Source: Muribaculaceae bacterium Isolate-002 (NCI)
GTDB lineage: Bacteria > Bacteroidota > Bacteroidia > Bacteroidales > Muribaculaceae
Length of the DNA stretch: 64,000 nucleotides
Direction: 5' to 3'
Assembly: GCA_004102805.1 (NCBI GenBank)
Contig: SCEG01000007.1
Coordinates: forward strand, 18,106 to 82,105
In this document: piece after piece, positions 17,154 to 25,237 of the stretch
How the letters are laid out: every line of letters begins with the position of its first letter
Position numbering within the stretch: the first letter of the stretch is position 1
The notes under the pieces: model-generated
What the model saw: only the letters and a program-made list of their open reading frames with translations
What the model was told of the DNA's origin: nothing
The model's database searches: none
Translations under genes and position numbers: made by a program

Positions 17154-17181
17154 AAAAATGCGGAATTAATTCCGCATTTTT
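17154..17181 (-). terminator. 28-base perfect palindrome, terminator of the SIMPL-domain gene
   Basis: AAAAATGCGGAATT joined directly to its own complement makes a perfect palindrome with A/T-rich ends. Read leftward it is followed by a T run and lies 20 bases after the stop of the SIMPL gene. As there is no loop, the hairpin would open the central AATT. Confidence 0.7.
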
Positions 17182-17200
17182 CAGTATCTGTATGTCCGGT

Positions 17201-17908
17201 TTAGTCTTCGAGGAAGTAGGTCAGTGTGGTTACCACGCGCACGCTTTTGATTGATGGTGTGTATTGGTCGCGGTCGGTTATGGAGAACTGGCCTTGGTTG
17301 GCAGTCTGGATTTTGCCGAGTTTGCTTTCGGAGTCATCGGCAAATTTCTGAGCGGCTTCGCGGGCGTTTTTGGTGGCTTCGGCAATCATCTGCGGTTTGA
17401 TGTCGTTTAGGCCGGTAAACTCATATTGTAAGGGATTGCTGTAGTCGTTGCTTGATATCGCTATGCCCTCCTTGAGCAGTTCGCCCTGGCTGCGTATCAA
17501 CTCATCCACTTTGTCGACCTGTGAAGAGGTGACAACGATTACTTCCGTGATGTTGTAGCGGTATTGATAGCGGTCAGATCCATAGTTGTTGGCGGCGCGG
17601 TCATAGGCTTCCGGAGCGTTGATGCTGATTTCGCTGTCGGTTATGCCCGCATTGTGGAGAAATTCAAGTATTTTGTTGTTGGTGGCATTGGTCTGGTCGT
17701 AGAGCGAGGGCAGATCATTGCCCTGTATCTGATAGGAGATGGGCCAGGTGACTTTGTCGGCCTTGACTTCACGCTCCGACAATCCTTTTACGCTTACAGT
17801 GCGTTGCGCCGACGACATCGAGCGGAAACCCGAACGGATGCCGAGCCCTATGGCGAGCAACCCGAGAGCGATGAGCAACGCAGGAATCAGTTTTTTTACT
17901 GCATTCAT
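17201..17908 (-). CDS. SIMPL-domain (DUF541) exported protein
   Basis: 235 residues. An N-terminal hydrophobic segment (ALLIALGLLAIGLGI, about residues 10-25) acts as signal anchor. The rest fits the SIMPL/DUF541 fold: RTVSVKGLSEREVKADKVTW, NNKILEFLHNAGITDSEISI, QYRYNITEVIVVTSSQVDKV, and NAREAAQKFADDSESKLGKI near the C-terminus. Family members are periplasmic or outer-membrane proteins linked in other bacteria to oxidative stress and envelope maintenance, without a known reaction. A single-gene unit between strong terminators. Confidence 0.85.
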   Translation of the reverse strand: MNAVKKLIPALLIALGLLAIGLGIRSGFRSMSSAQRTVSVKGLSEREVKADKVTWPISYQIQGNDLPSLYDQTNATNNKILEFLHNAGITDSEISINAPEAYDRAANNYGSDRYQYRYNITEVIVVTSSQVDKVDELIRSQGELLKEGIAISSNDYSNPLQYEFTGLNDIKPQMIAEATKNAREAAQKFADDSESKLGKIQTANQGQFSITDRDQYTPSIKSVRVVTTLTYFLED

Positions 17909-18004
17909 GTCTAAATCGATTAAATTAATAATAAAATGAAAACTTCATTAATGCGAATTTACGAAATTTATTTATTAACATAATGTCTACTCAAAAGTTT
18001 TTTA

Positions 18005-18012
18005 TATCTTTG
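18005..18012 (+). promoter_or_regulatory. -7 element before the ROK gene
   Basis: TATCTTTG 43 bases before the ATG at 18056. No clear TTTG lies 19-20 bases upstream, so strength is uncertain. Confidence 0.5.
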
Positions 18013-18055
18013 TCAAAAATATTTCAAAAATTTTCTTATCATTAAATTAACTATC

Positions 18056-19084
18056 ATGGCAAAACCTTACGTTGTCGGTATCGACATAGGTGGCACAAAT
18101 ACCGTATTCGGTATCGTCGATGCCCGAGGAGTAGTTATAGCAAGCTCTTCGATAAAGACACAGAAACACAGTAAAATCGAAGATTATATTGACGAACTTT
18201 ACACTGAGCTCTCAAAACTTATAGAAGTCAACGATGCCGGTGACAAAATCCACGGTATCGGTATCGGCGCCCCCAACGCCAATTATTTCTCAGGCTGCAT
18301 CGAGACCAACGTCAACCTGCCCTGGCCCGCTCCCATACCTCTGGCTCAGCTTGTAAGCGAGAAGTTCGGCATCCCCGTAGCCATCACCAACGACGCCAAC
18401 GCGGCTGCTATCGGCGAGATGACATACGGAGCCGCACGCGGTCTGCGTGACTTCATAATGATAACACTCGGCACCGGTGTCGGTTCGGGCATCGTAATCA
18501 ACGGTCAGCTCGTTTACGGGCACGACGGATTTGCCGGCGAGCTCGGCCATGTGGTGATGAAGCGCCACAACGGACGCCTATGCGGCTGCGGACGTACCGG
18601 CTGTCTGGAAGCCTACTGCTCGGCGAGCGGTGTGGCACGCACGGCGCGCGAATTCCTCGAAGTGCGCACCGAGCCCTCAATCCTCCGCAATATTCCCATC
18701 GACGAAATCACCTCTAAAGATGTGTATGACGCAGCTATCTCAGGCGACAAGATTGCCAAAGATATCTTCGAATACACCGGTGAGATACTCGGCGAGGCAC
18801 TTGCCGATTTTACCGCTTTCTCTGCTCCCGAAGCATTCATTCTCTTCGGCGGATTGTCAAAGAGCGGCGACCTTATCATGCGTCCGCTGCGCAACTCGCT
18901 CGAAAAGAATGTGATGAATCCCTGGAAAGGCAAAGTCAAGATACTCCTTTCAGAGCTTAAGGAAGCCGATGCGGCTGTGCTTGGCGCTTCAGCTCTCGGC
19001 TGGGAGGCAAAACCGATGGCAGCTCCCGCAGCAGCCCCCTCGGCAACAGCCATTTCACCAACTCCCGCAGCCCCCAAAGCATAA
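18056..19084 (+). CDS. ROK-family sugar kinase (glucokinase-like)
   Basis: 342 residues. The phosphate-binding GIDIGGTNTVFGI opens the protein; ITNDANAAAIGE holds the catalytic Asp; MITLGTGVGSGIVING, GFAGELGHVVMK and the zinc motif CGCGRTGCLEAYCSASG follow, all classic for ROK sugar kinases. The likely reaction is ATP-dependent phosphorylation of glucose or a related hexose in the cytoplasm. The last 25 residues are an Ala/Pro/Thr tail (MAAPAAAPSATAISPTPAAP) not part of the fold, perhaps disordered. Single-gene unit with its own terminator. Confidence 0.88.
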   Translation: MAKPYVVGIDIGGTNTVFGIVDARGVVIASSSIKTQKHSKIEDYIDELYTELSKLIEVNDAGDKIHGIGIGAPNANYFSGCIETNVNLPWPAPIPLAQLVSEKFGIPVAITNDANAAAIGEMTYGAARGLRDFIMITLGTGVGSGIVINGQLVYGHDGFAGELGHVVMKRHNGRLCGCGRTGCLEAYCSASGVARTAREFLEVRTEPSILRNIPIDEITSKDVYDAAISGDKIAKDIFEYTGEILGEALADFTAFSAPEAFILFGGLSKSGDLIMRPLRNSLEKNVMNPWKGKVKILLSELKEADAAVLGASALGWEAKPMAAPAAAPSATAISPTPAAPKA

Positions 19085-19103
19085 GGAAATAACCTGATAA
19101 AAC

Positions 19104-19147
19104 ACCGGGCATATTGCAGAGTCACCTTGCAATATGCCCGGTATTTT
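19104..19147 (+). terminator. Intrinsic terminator of the ROK gene
   Basis: A perfect 15-bp stem (19104-19118 with 19128-19142, core ACCGGGCATATTGCA) and a 9-base loop, followed by ATTTTT. It also marks the left edge of the AT-rich defence-like island. Confidence 0.9.
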
Positions 19148-19161
19148 TATCAAATAATGCG

Positions 19162-19962
19162 TTACTGCAAAATATCTTTCCGATATTCATAGAGAAATAT
19201 AGGAAAAGAATTAAGTATGCTGACATGGCAATTGTCAGTCTGTACGTATTTCAACAGTTGTGCGTCAAATATGCGTGCCTGGCTTATATCCGAGATGTTT
19301 TCAGGCAATGAATTTCTGTCATTGCACAGATAATTTGCTTTGATTGCATTCATTCTCACAAGGTAAAGCCAGTTGCGGCTTATATTTTCATCTCGTCTTT
19401 TATTTTTTTCTTCCGCTTCATTACTGTTGGTCGAACGCACGAGATGGTCGAATGAGCTGTAGTGAGAAAAATCATTTGCGATTTTTTTGAAATTGCGGCA
19501 ATCAGTGCGCGCGATTGTATAATTGATATAATCGTCATCAGGCAGAGCTTTAGTATAGCGCAATGACTCTATCATCGGGTAATTGATATATAGTTTGCCT
19601 GCCTCGGTTTCCTCATTGAAATATTCAAGCAATTCTTTAAGATGTAGGTTATTCTCCTCCAGTGTGCCACGGCTATGATGGAAATCATAGTCGAAAAAGA
19701 GGAATATTTCGGCAATTTCAGAAGGGTTGATAGATGACAATTCATTGTTACCCTGTTTGACGAGTATTTCATTCAGGGCAGAAACGGTGTCAACTTCTTC
19801 CTGTCCGCCGATAAAATCATATTCTTTGATATGTGAATACAAGGAATAGATATTGCTCTTGTACACGCAGATGAACGGTTCTGTTTCTTTTTTGAAAAAC
19901 AGATGTTGCAGAGTGTTGAAAACCGGACACTCCCTCTCTCCTTCAAAAATAAACAGTATCAT
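19162..19962 (-). CDS. TOPRIM-like nuclease candidate, partner of the AAA15 ATPase
   Basis: 266 residues. The N-terminus MILFIFEGERECPVF has the Glu-Gly start of a TOPRIM strand; FLFFDYDFHHS at 87-97 supplies a DxD pair (D91, D93) on a hydrophobic strand; LYINYPMIESLRY follows at 124-136. This order (EGE, DxD, YPMIES) resembles TOPRIM partners of AAA15 ATPases such as the PARIS AriB/DUF4435 and RloB/AbiL groups, but I cannot assign it to one by eye. Its start overlaps the ATPase stop by four bases (19959-19962). The gene is clearly more AT-rich than its neighbours, a sign of transfer. Role in phage defence is inference. Confidence 0.6.
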   Translation of the reverse strand: MILFIFEGERECPVFNTLQHLFFKKETEPFICVYKSNIYSLYSHIKEYDFIGGQEEVDTVSALNEILVKQGNNELSSINPSEIAEIFLFFDYDFHHSRGTLEENNLHLKELLEYFNEETEAGKLYINYPMIESLRYTKALPDDDYINYTIARTDCRNFKKIANDFSHYSSFDHLVRSTNSNEAEEKNKRRDENISRNWLYLVRMNAIKANYLCNDRNSLPENISDISQARIFDAQLLKYVQTDNCHVSILNSFPIFLYEYRKDILQ

Positions 19963-21065
19963 ACTCCAAATGCTTTTCCTCTGAACAGTTTCTCAATGTT
20001 GTGGCCGAAACGAAGCTCTTTGTCAGTGCATTCGTTAAGCGATTTCACCTCTCCGTCGTTAAGTATGAAATTGCAGTCAGGACGCAGCAGGTCATTCGAC
20101 ATGAGATACGTATTGTGTGAGGAAAGAAACAACTGGCATGGCAGATTGAACAGTTCCTTGCATATCTTGTATGAAAGTCTGAAGTGATAGAAGGCGTCAA
20201 ATTCATCAATAAATACAAACGTGGTTTCGCTCATGTGTTTAAACCAGAAATACAGCAGTTCAAGAGTGCGGGTTCCTGTTGATACTGTAGTGCAGAACCG
20301 GAGTCTGAAATTGCCAAGTCTGTACCAAAGGGTCGTGTCTCCTTTTCGAGGCTGAATGAATGTGAATTTCTGGCCGCTTACCCTTTCGAGAAATGCGGCA
20401 AAGTCTGCCACAAGACCGTTGGATATTATGAACTCTTCAATATTGCTGCTGGGCTTTGACTCCACTCCGATAAATTCGCGGAATTCCAGACTCGCGAACC
20501 AGAGCATTCCGTTTACAAAATTCTGAAGTTTTATAAGATAATTATCCTTGTCGAGCGGATAAAATGCAAGCAGATAGTTTATCAGAGAGACTCCGTTGGC
20601 ATTTTCATTGAAACTGGCCTGTATGACACCTGCGTTATTGAAATATTTTTCATTGATATATATATCCTCTCCGTCAAGTGAAAAAACAGTTTCACCATTG
20701 AGTCTGAGTGATTCTTTTTTTAGCTGTCCGGTGATGTTTTTGGAGTAATCATAGTTCAGGATTTGATTGTCGAAATCAAACTCATATTCAAAATCGACTG
20801 TCAGATTTGGATTTCCGGCATACACGTAGTTGTCATAATAATCGCTTTTCTTTGCTTTTAGCGGAGCCAGATGATATTCGATATCAAAAAGCGCAAGGCC
20901 TAAATTGGTCTTACCCATACCGTTTGGACCATAGATAATGCCATTCTTTACCACTCCTCCTGATATGGCGAACTGATTGAAAGAATAGTTGTTCGGATTT
21001 GATAGATCAAGTTCGATACGTTTTGAAAATCCCCGGTAGTTCTTTACTGCAAATTTTTTCAGCAT
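19959..21065 (-). CDS. AAA15/OLD-like ABC-type ATPase of a two-gene defence-like operon
   Basis: 368 residues. FAVKNYRGFSKRIELDLS opens the protein as in SMC-like AAA15 ATPases. Walker A is GPNGMGKTN (46-54), a signature-like VSTGTRTLELLYFW lies at 261-274, Walker B is FVFIDEFDAF (283-292) with catalytic Asp/Glu, and the switch His is in LFLSSHNTYL (312-321). The middle part is helical and variable, where such proteins bind partners. There is no fused TOPRIM domain at the C-terminus; that part is supplied by the overlapping downstream gene. AT-rich codons (ATA, TTT, AAA) set it apart from the flanking genes. Confidence 0.85.
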   Translation of the reverse strand: MLKKFAVKNYRGFSKRIELDLSNPNNYSFNQFAISGGVVKNGIIYGPNGMGKTNLGLALFDIEYHLAPLKAKKSDYYDNYVYAGNPNLTVDFEYEFDFDNQILNYDYSKNITGQLKKESLRLNGETVFSLDGEDIYINEKYFNNAGVIQASFNENANGVSLINYLLAFYPLDKDNYLIKLQNFVNGMLWFASLEFREFIGVESKPSSNIEEFIISNGLVADFAAFLERVSGQKFTFIQPRKGDTTLWYRLGNFRLRFCTTVSTGTRTLELLYFWFKHMSETTFVFIDEFDAFYHFRLSYKICKELFNLPCQLFLSSHNTYLMSNDLLRPDCNFILNDGEVKSLNECTDKELRFGHNIEKLFRGKAFGV

Positions 21066-21106
21066 AAGGCAGTGCTATTTATTACTCTTTTAAATATTGA
21101 ATATTG

Positions 21107-21150
21107 CAAAGATACAAAAAGTTTTATCTTTCCGTAATTTTTTTACGGAA
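21107..21150 (-). promoter_or_regulatory. Promoter with inverted-repeat operator for the ATPase/TOPRIM operon
   Basis: Read leftward, TATCTTTG (21114-21107) is a -7 element 42 bases before the ATPase ATG. An 8-bp inverted repeat, TTCCGTAA (21130-21137) and TTACGGAA (21143-21150) with a 5-base spacer, covers the place where the -33 element should be, and no normal TTTG is present. This is the layout of a site for a dimeric regulator. No regulator gene is in the operon itself. Confidence 0.5.
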
Positions 21151-21250
21151 TAGTGTGGTATTTCTTATGTAGAATTTATTATAAGCCGGTTGAATATCGA
21201 ATATTGTATTAATTTTGCCGGCCAACTTACATATTATGTGAATAAATGCG

Positions 21251-21258
21251 TAAATTTG
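21251..21258 (+). promoter_or_regulatory. -7 element of the biotin operon
   Basis: TAAATTTG followed by C. Initiation near 21265 would exclude the upstream in-frame ATG at 21190 and supports a start at 21295 or 21316. A second possible box, TAATTTTG, is at 21210-21217. Confidence 0.5.
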
Positions 21259-21315
21259 CATTGGAGAAAGCTCTCATGTTATGTGATTCTTAGCATGGAG
21301 CCGGAAAAATTATTT

Positions 21316-22731
21316 ATGCAGCAGAGATTTATACAGCATACAGAGGGAGTTGAGGGACGCCGCGGGCGCCGTCTTATCTTGTTTTTTGCCGGATGGGGCA
21401 TGGATGCGTCGGTTTTCGCGCAATTGTCTAAACCCGGCTATAACCTGCTTGTCGTGTATGATTACCGCACTCTTGACTTCGACATGGAGACTCTTGACGG
21501 GTATGACGAAATATGCGTGCTTGCGTGGTCGCTCGGAGTGTGGCATGCCGACAGGTTTATCTCGGATAATCCGCACCTGCCTTTCACGCGCACGGTTGCT
21601 GTAAACGGCACTCTCGTGCCGATTGACGCCGATTTCGGCATACCACCGCGGGTGTATGACCTGACTTCAGCGCTTCCCGACAATAAATCATTGCTGAAAT
21701 TCTACCGCCGCATTTGTGGCGGGCAGGAGGCAATGGCCTCTCTGATGCCGTGTATGCCACAACGGCAGCTTGATGAACTGCGCGACGAGCTGCTGGCTGT
21801 CCGTTCGCGTATTCCGGCTGACAAAACTATCGATACCGCCAACTGGGACGAAATTTATCTCTCTGACGCTGACCTGATATTTCCGTTTGAAAACATGAAA
21901 TCAGCCTGGCGGACGGCATCACGCCGTGTGAGAATTATGCGCGACGCGCACCATGCCATCGACTTCAGCCGTTTCATTCAGTCGGCATTTGTCGACAAGG
22001 AGCTTGTCGGCGACCGTTTTGCCTCTGCTTCTGTCACGTATGAGCGGGAGGCGGAAGTGCAGTGCAAAGTGGCGGCGATACTTGCCGGTGCGGCGGCCGA
22101 CGGTATGCCTGAAATCAGCCGAAACCAGACCGTTCTGGAGATTGGAAGCGGGGTAGGAGTGCTCACAAAACTTTACATGCCGATGTTTGCCGACAGCCGT
22201 ATCACTCTCTGGGATCTCGCGCCTGTGGCTGTCAGTGCCCGAAATGGAAATGAGGTCAATGTCGTGTCCTGTGATGCCGAAACCGGATTGCGGGCGTTGC
22301 CCGACGCATCAGTCGATACGATATTCTCGTCGTCCACCTTACAGTGGTTCAACTCGCCGCGCCGCGCCGTAAGAGAGATAGTGCGCGCACTTACTCCCGG
22401 AGGACGCGCCTTCATCTCATGTTATATCGACGGTACGATACCTGAGCTTTCAACGCTCGCAAGGGGTAGCGCGATGCATTATCCGCAGTTTCACGGTCTG
22501 CTCGAGTCGATTGACGGAGTGGAGTGCGACACCTTTGTCCGCCGCTTTGAACTTCTCTTCGGCTCTGCTGCCGAAGCGCTCTCCCACATGCGTGCCACAG
22601 GCGTCAACTCCCTGTCGCGCAAGGCGATGTCAATAGCCGACACCAGAAGGCTGATGCAGTCGCTCACGGTCGACGGAAAAGCGGTGCTGACTTTCAACAC
22701 TCAGTTCATAATCATAAAGAAAAATGGATAA
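21316..22731 (+). CDS. bioGC: Fused BioG-BioC: pimeloyl-ACP methyl ester esterase and malonyl-ACP O-methyltransferase
   Basis: About 471 residues in two domains. Residues 1-225 match BioG (DUF452): RRLILFFAGWGMD near 18-30, nucleophile Ser72 in VLAWSLGVWHAD, and the His of MRDAHHAIDF near 212. Residues 240-471 are a class I methyltransferase like BioC: TYEREAEVQCKVAAIL, SAM-binding VLEIGSGVGVLT (273-284), then SSSTLQWFNSPRRAVREI and ALTPGGRAFISCY. BioC masks malonyl-ACP as methyl ester so that fatty-acid synthesis can build pimeloyl; BioG removes the methyl at the end. Here the opening and closing enzymes are one chain. I start at 21316, where family similarity begins (MQQRFIQH); ATG 21295 is possible. 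The stop lies eight bases inside bioD. Confidence 0.88.
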   Translation: MQQRFIQHTEGVEGRRGRRLILFFAGWGMDASVFAQLSKPGYNLLVVYDYRTLDFDMETLDGYDEICVLAWSLGVWHADRFISDNPHLPFTRTVAVNGTLVPIDADFGIPPRVYDLTSALPDNKSLLKFYRRICGGQEAMASLMPCMPQRQLDELRDELLAVRSRIPADKTIDTANWDEIYLSDADLIFPFENMKSAWRTASRRVRIMRDAHHAIDFSRFIQSAFVDKELVGDRFASASVTYEREAEVQCKVAAILAGAAADGMPEISRNQTVLEIGSGVGVLTKLYMPMFADSRITLWDLAPVAVSARNGNEVNVVSCDAETGLRALPDASVDTIFSSSTLQWFNSPRRAVREIVRALTPGGRAFISCYIDGTIPELSTLARGSAMHYPQFHGLLESIDGVECDTFVRRFELLFGSAAEALSHMRATGVNSLSRKAMSIADTRRLMQSLTVDGKAVLTFNTQFIIIKKNG

Positions 22732-23377
22732 GGAAACAATATTTGTCACCGGCATCGACACTGACGCCGGCAAATCGTATGCCACCGGATTTCTGGCCAA
22801 TATCATCGCCGGCAAAGGCCGCGCGGTGATGACACAGAAACTTGTGCAGACAGGCAATGAAGGCCGTTCGGAAGATATAGAGCTGCACCGCAGCATCATG
22901 CACCTCGATATATGTCATGAGGAGTATGCCCTGACTGCTCCGATGATATTCACCTATCCGTCATCACCCCATCTCGCGGCGAGAGTCGACGGCCGAGAGG
23001 TCGACATCGATGCCATTGACGCGGCCCGCGAGGCTCTGGAGGCGAAGTATGACACTCTGCTTGTCGAAGGCGCCGGAGGACTGATGGTGCCGCTGACCGA
23101 CCGCTATCTGACAATCGACTATGTGGCCGACCGTCGTCTGGATGTGGCTCTTGTCACCAATGCCAAACTCGGATCGATATCGCATACGCTGCTCGCTCTC
23201 GAAGCGATAGAGCGCCGTGGCCTGAATCTGCGCTATCTGCTCTACAACACCCATTTCGACACCGACCCGGTCATTGCCCCGGAGACGCGCAACTATATCT
23301 GCCGGTATGTGGCGGAGTGTTTCCCGTGCGCTGAATGGATAGAAGTGCCTTCGATTGACCTGAATGCCTGTCGATAA
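22724..23377 (+). CDS. bioD: Dethiobiotin synthase
   Basis: 217 residues. The P-loop FVTGIDTDAGKSYATGF is at 7-23, a variant of the usual GTDTDVGKT. LVEGAGGLMVPLTDRYLTIDYV is the family motif around residue 112, and VTNAKLGSISHTLLALEAI follows. It closes the ureido ring of biotin using ATP and CO2. It overlaps bioGC by eight bases, so the two are translated together. bioA, bioB and bioF are not in the window, so biotin synthesis genes are split here. The gene ends shortly before a good promoter for aroE. Confidence 0.93.
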   Translation: MDKETIFVTGIDTDAGKSYATGFLANIIAGKGRAVMTQKLVQTGNEGRSEDIELHRSIMHLDICHEEYALTAPMIFTYPSSPHLAARVDGREVDIDAIDAAREALEAKYDTLLVEGAGGLMVPLTDRYLTIDYVADRRLDVALVTNAKLGSISHTLLALEAIERRGLNLRYLLYNTHFDTDPVIAPETRNYICRYVAECFPCAEWIEVPSIDLNACR

Positions 23378-23379
23378 TA

Positions 23380-23411
23380 TTTGTCGGAACAAGGCTTTTT
23401 TTCTATATTTG
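23380..23411 (+). promoter_or_regulatory. Promoter of aroE
   Basis: TTTG at 23380-23383, 20 bases, then TATATTTG at 23404-23411. Initiation near 23418 supports the ATG at 23443 as the start, as the upstream TTG at 23425 would leave almost no leader. Confidence 0.75.
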
Positions 23412-23442
23412 CACAATCACTTAATTGAAGCACCCCGACATT

Positions 23443-24198
23443 ATGCTCAGCGACGAAAAAATCTACGGTCTCATCGGATATCCTCTGACCCATTCATTCT
23501 CACAGAATTATTTTAATCAAAAATTTGAGGCGGAGGGAATAAATGCCCGTTATCTCAACTTCGAACTTCCCGACATCGGCGACCTTATGGAGGTGATAAG
23601 CGAATATCCGACGCTTGCCGGACTCAACGTCACCATCCCTTACAAAGAGCAGGTGCTCCCGTATCTCGACGAGATGGATGCCGACGCGGCAAAAATCGGC
23701 GCTGTCAATGTGATAAAATTCATACGCGCCAGAAACGGCGACCTTAAGTTCAAGGGCTATAATTCCGACATCATCGGATTTTCAGACTCGATTGCGCCGT
23801 TGCTCAACGAGAGACGTGTCAAAGCTCTTGTGCTCGGCACGGGCGGTGCCTCCAAAGCAGTGGTGCGCGGTCTTGAAAATCTCGGAGTGAAGCCGACGCT
23901 TGTATCCCGCACTCCTCGCGAAGGTGTCATCACCTACGATGACCTGACGCCCGAAATCATGGCAGATAACCTTATTATAGTCAACACCACTCCGCTCGGC
24001 ATGTATCCGCATGTCGACGAGTGTCCCGACATCCCATACGACTGCCTTACCCCTGAGCATCTCTGCTATGACTTGCTGTATAATCCTGACGTCACGATGT
24101 TCATGCGCAAGGCGGCCGAGCATGGCGCTGAAACCAAAAACGGACTTGAAATGCTTCTGCTTCAGGCTTTTGCAGCGTGGAATATATGGAATGAATAA
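23443..24198 (+). CDS. aroE: Shikimate dehydrogenase
   Basis: 251 residues from the ATG at 23443. YGLIGYPLTHSFSQNYFN binds shikimate, LNVTIPYKEQVLPYLD carries the catalytic Lys, and GYNSDIIGF the Asp. The NADP domain begins at VLGTGGASKAVVRGLENLG with the usual glycine loop, and the end KNGLEMLLLQAFAAWNIW is typical. It reduces 3-dehydroshikimate to shikimate in aromatic amino acid synthesis. A longer reading from a TTG at 23425 adds six residues and is not supported by the promoter. Followed after about 40 bases by the YeiH-type exporter. Confidence 0.95.
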   Translation: MLSDEKIYGLIGYPLTHSFSQNYFNQKFEAEGINARYLNFELPDIGDLMEVISEYPTLAGLNVTIPYKEQVLPYLDEMDADAAKIGAVNVIKFIRARNGDLKFKGYNSDIIGFSDSIAPLLNERRVKALVLGTGGASKAVVRGLENLGVKPTLVSRTPREGVITYDDLTPEIMADNLIIVNTTPLGMYPHVDECPDIPYDCLTPEHLCYDLLYNPDVTMFMRKAAEHGAETKNGLEMLLLQAFAAWNIWNE

Positions 24199-24240
24199 TC
24201 ACGTTATAAAAACATATCCTACAGTTTCAACTTTACATTT

Positions 24241-25227
24241 ATGAGTAACGGTATCATGGAGGCAGCGCTCCCGTCGATGAAGGAAGTGCTTGCCAAATGG
24301 GTCTATGCGGCTGTTGTAGTGCTGCTGCTGTTCCCGTTCGACCTCTTCGGACTGCCGGCTGCAACAGCTCCCGTGGCTTTGTTCGTAGGTCTGATTTTCG
24401 CATTTGTCTTTCCGATGCCTTTCCCGAAATTCAATAAGAAAGGCTCGAAATATCTGTTGCAGGCCTCTGTCGTGGGGCTCGGTTTCGGCATGAGTGTCAC
24501 CGAGGCGCTCAAATCGGGCGGCCAGGGCATGATGTTCACCATAGTGTCTGTAATAGGCGTCATGGCCTTCGGCGTGCTTATCGGCTATTGGCTGCATCTC
24601 AACCGCAAGACGAGTTATCTTATCTCGGCCGGCACGGCGATATGCGGAGGCAGCGCCATCGCGGCTGTCGGGCCGGTGCTCCGCGCAAATGACGAGGAGA
24701 TGGCGGTGTCGCTCGGTGTCATTTTCATACTTAATGCGATCGCTTTGTTCATATTCCCGCCGATGGGACATTATTTCGGCATGACCGACCAGCAGTTCGG
24801 CACATGGGCCGCGATAGCCATTCACGACACATCGTCGGTGGTGGGAGCGGGCGATGCGTTCAGTCAGCAGGCCTGCGAGATTGCCACGGTGATAAAATGC
24901 ACGCGAGCCTTGTGGATCATTCCTCTGGCGTTTGTCACGATGTTTCTTTTCCGCGACAAGAATTCTGCAAAGGTATCCATCCCCTGGTTCATACTGCTGT
25001 TTGTGCTGGCGATGATTGTCAATACATATCTCGGACTGCCATCAGAACTTACCGGCGGCATTGTCTATGTAGCTAAAAAACTGCTTGTGGTGACGCTGTT
25101 TTTCATCGGTGCAAGCCTGTCGCTCTCCACAGTCAGAAGAGTGGGGGTGCGCCCGCTGCTGCTTGCCGTGCTCCTGTGGGTCATTATCGGGGCGGTCAGC
25201 TTCTTTGTCGTGAAGATGACGGTATAA
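24241..25227 (+). CDS. YeiH-family putative sulfate/anion exporter
   Basis: 328 residues with about ten membrane helices. The segments YLLQASVVGLGFGMSV, ISAGTAICGGSAIAAVGPVL, WAAIAIHDTSSVVGAG and the late LLVVTLFFIGASLSLSTVR match the UPF0324/Cons_hypoth698 (YeiH) family. Members are annotated as putative sulfate or small organic anion exporters, but proof is limited. It lies ten bases before comEC and after aroE; no clear functional link. Confidence 0.85.
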   Translation: MSNGIMEAALPSMKEVLAKWVYAAVVVLLLFPFDLFGLPAATAPVALFVGLIFAFVFPMPFPKFNKKGSKYLLQASVVGLGFGMSVTEALKSGGQGMMFTIVSVIGVMAFGVLIGYWLHLNRKTSYLISAGTAICGGSAIAAVGPVLRANDEEMAVSLGVIFILNAIALFIFPPMGHYFGMTDQQFGTWAAIAIHDTSSVVGAGDAFSQQACEIATVIKCTRALWIIPLAFVTMFLFRDKNSAKVSIPWFILLFVLAMIVNTYLGLPSELTGGIVYVAKKLLVVTLFFIGASLSLSTVRRVGVRPLLLAVLLWVIIGAVSFFVVKMTV

Positions 25228-25237
25228 CCCGGCCGCC

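Noticed and set aside
21190..21315. Upstream extension of the bioG-bioC frame by 42 residues
   Set aside because: A TAAATTTG box lies inside the extension and the added residues do not resemble the esterase family; a start at 21316 (or 21295) is better.
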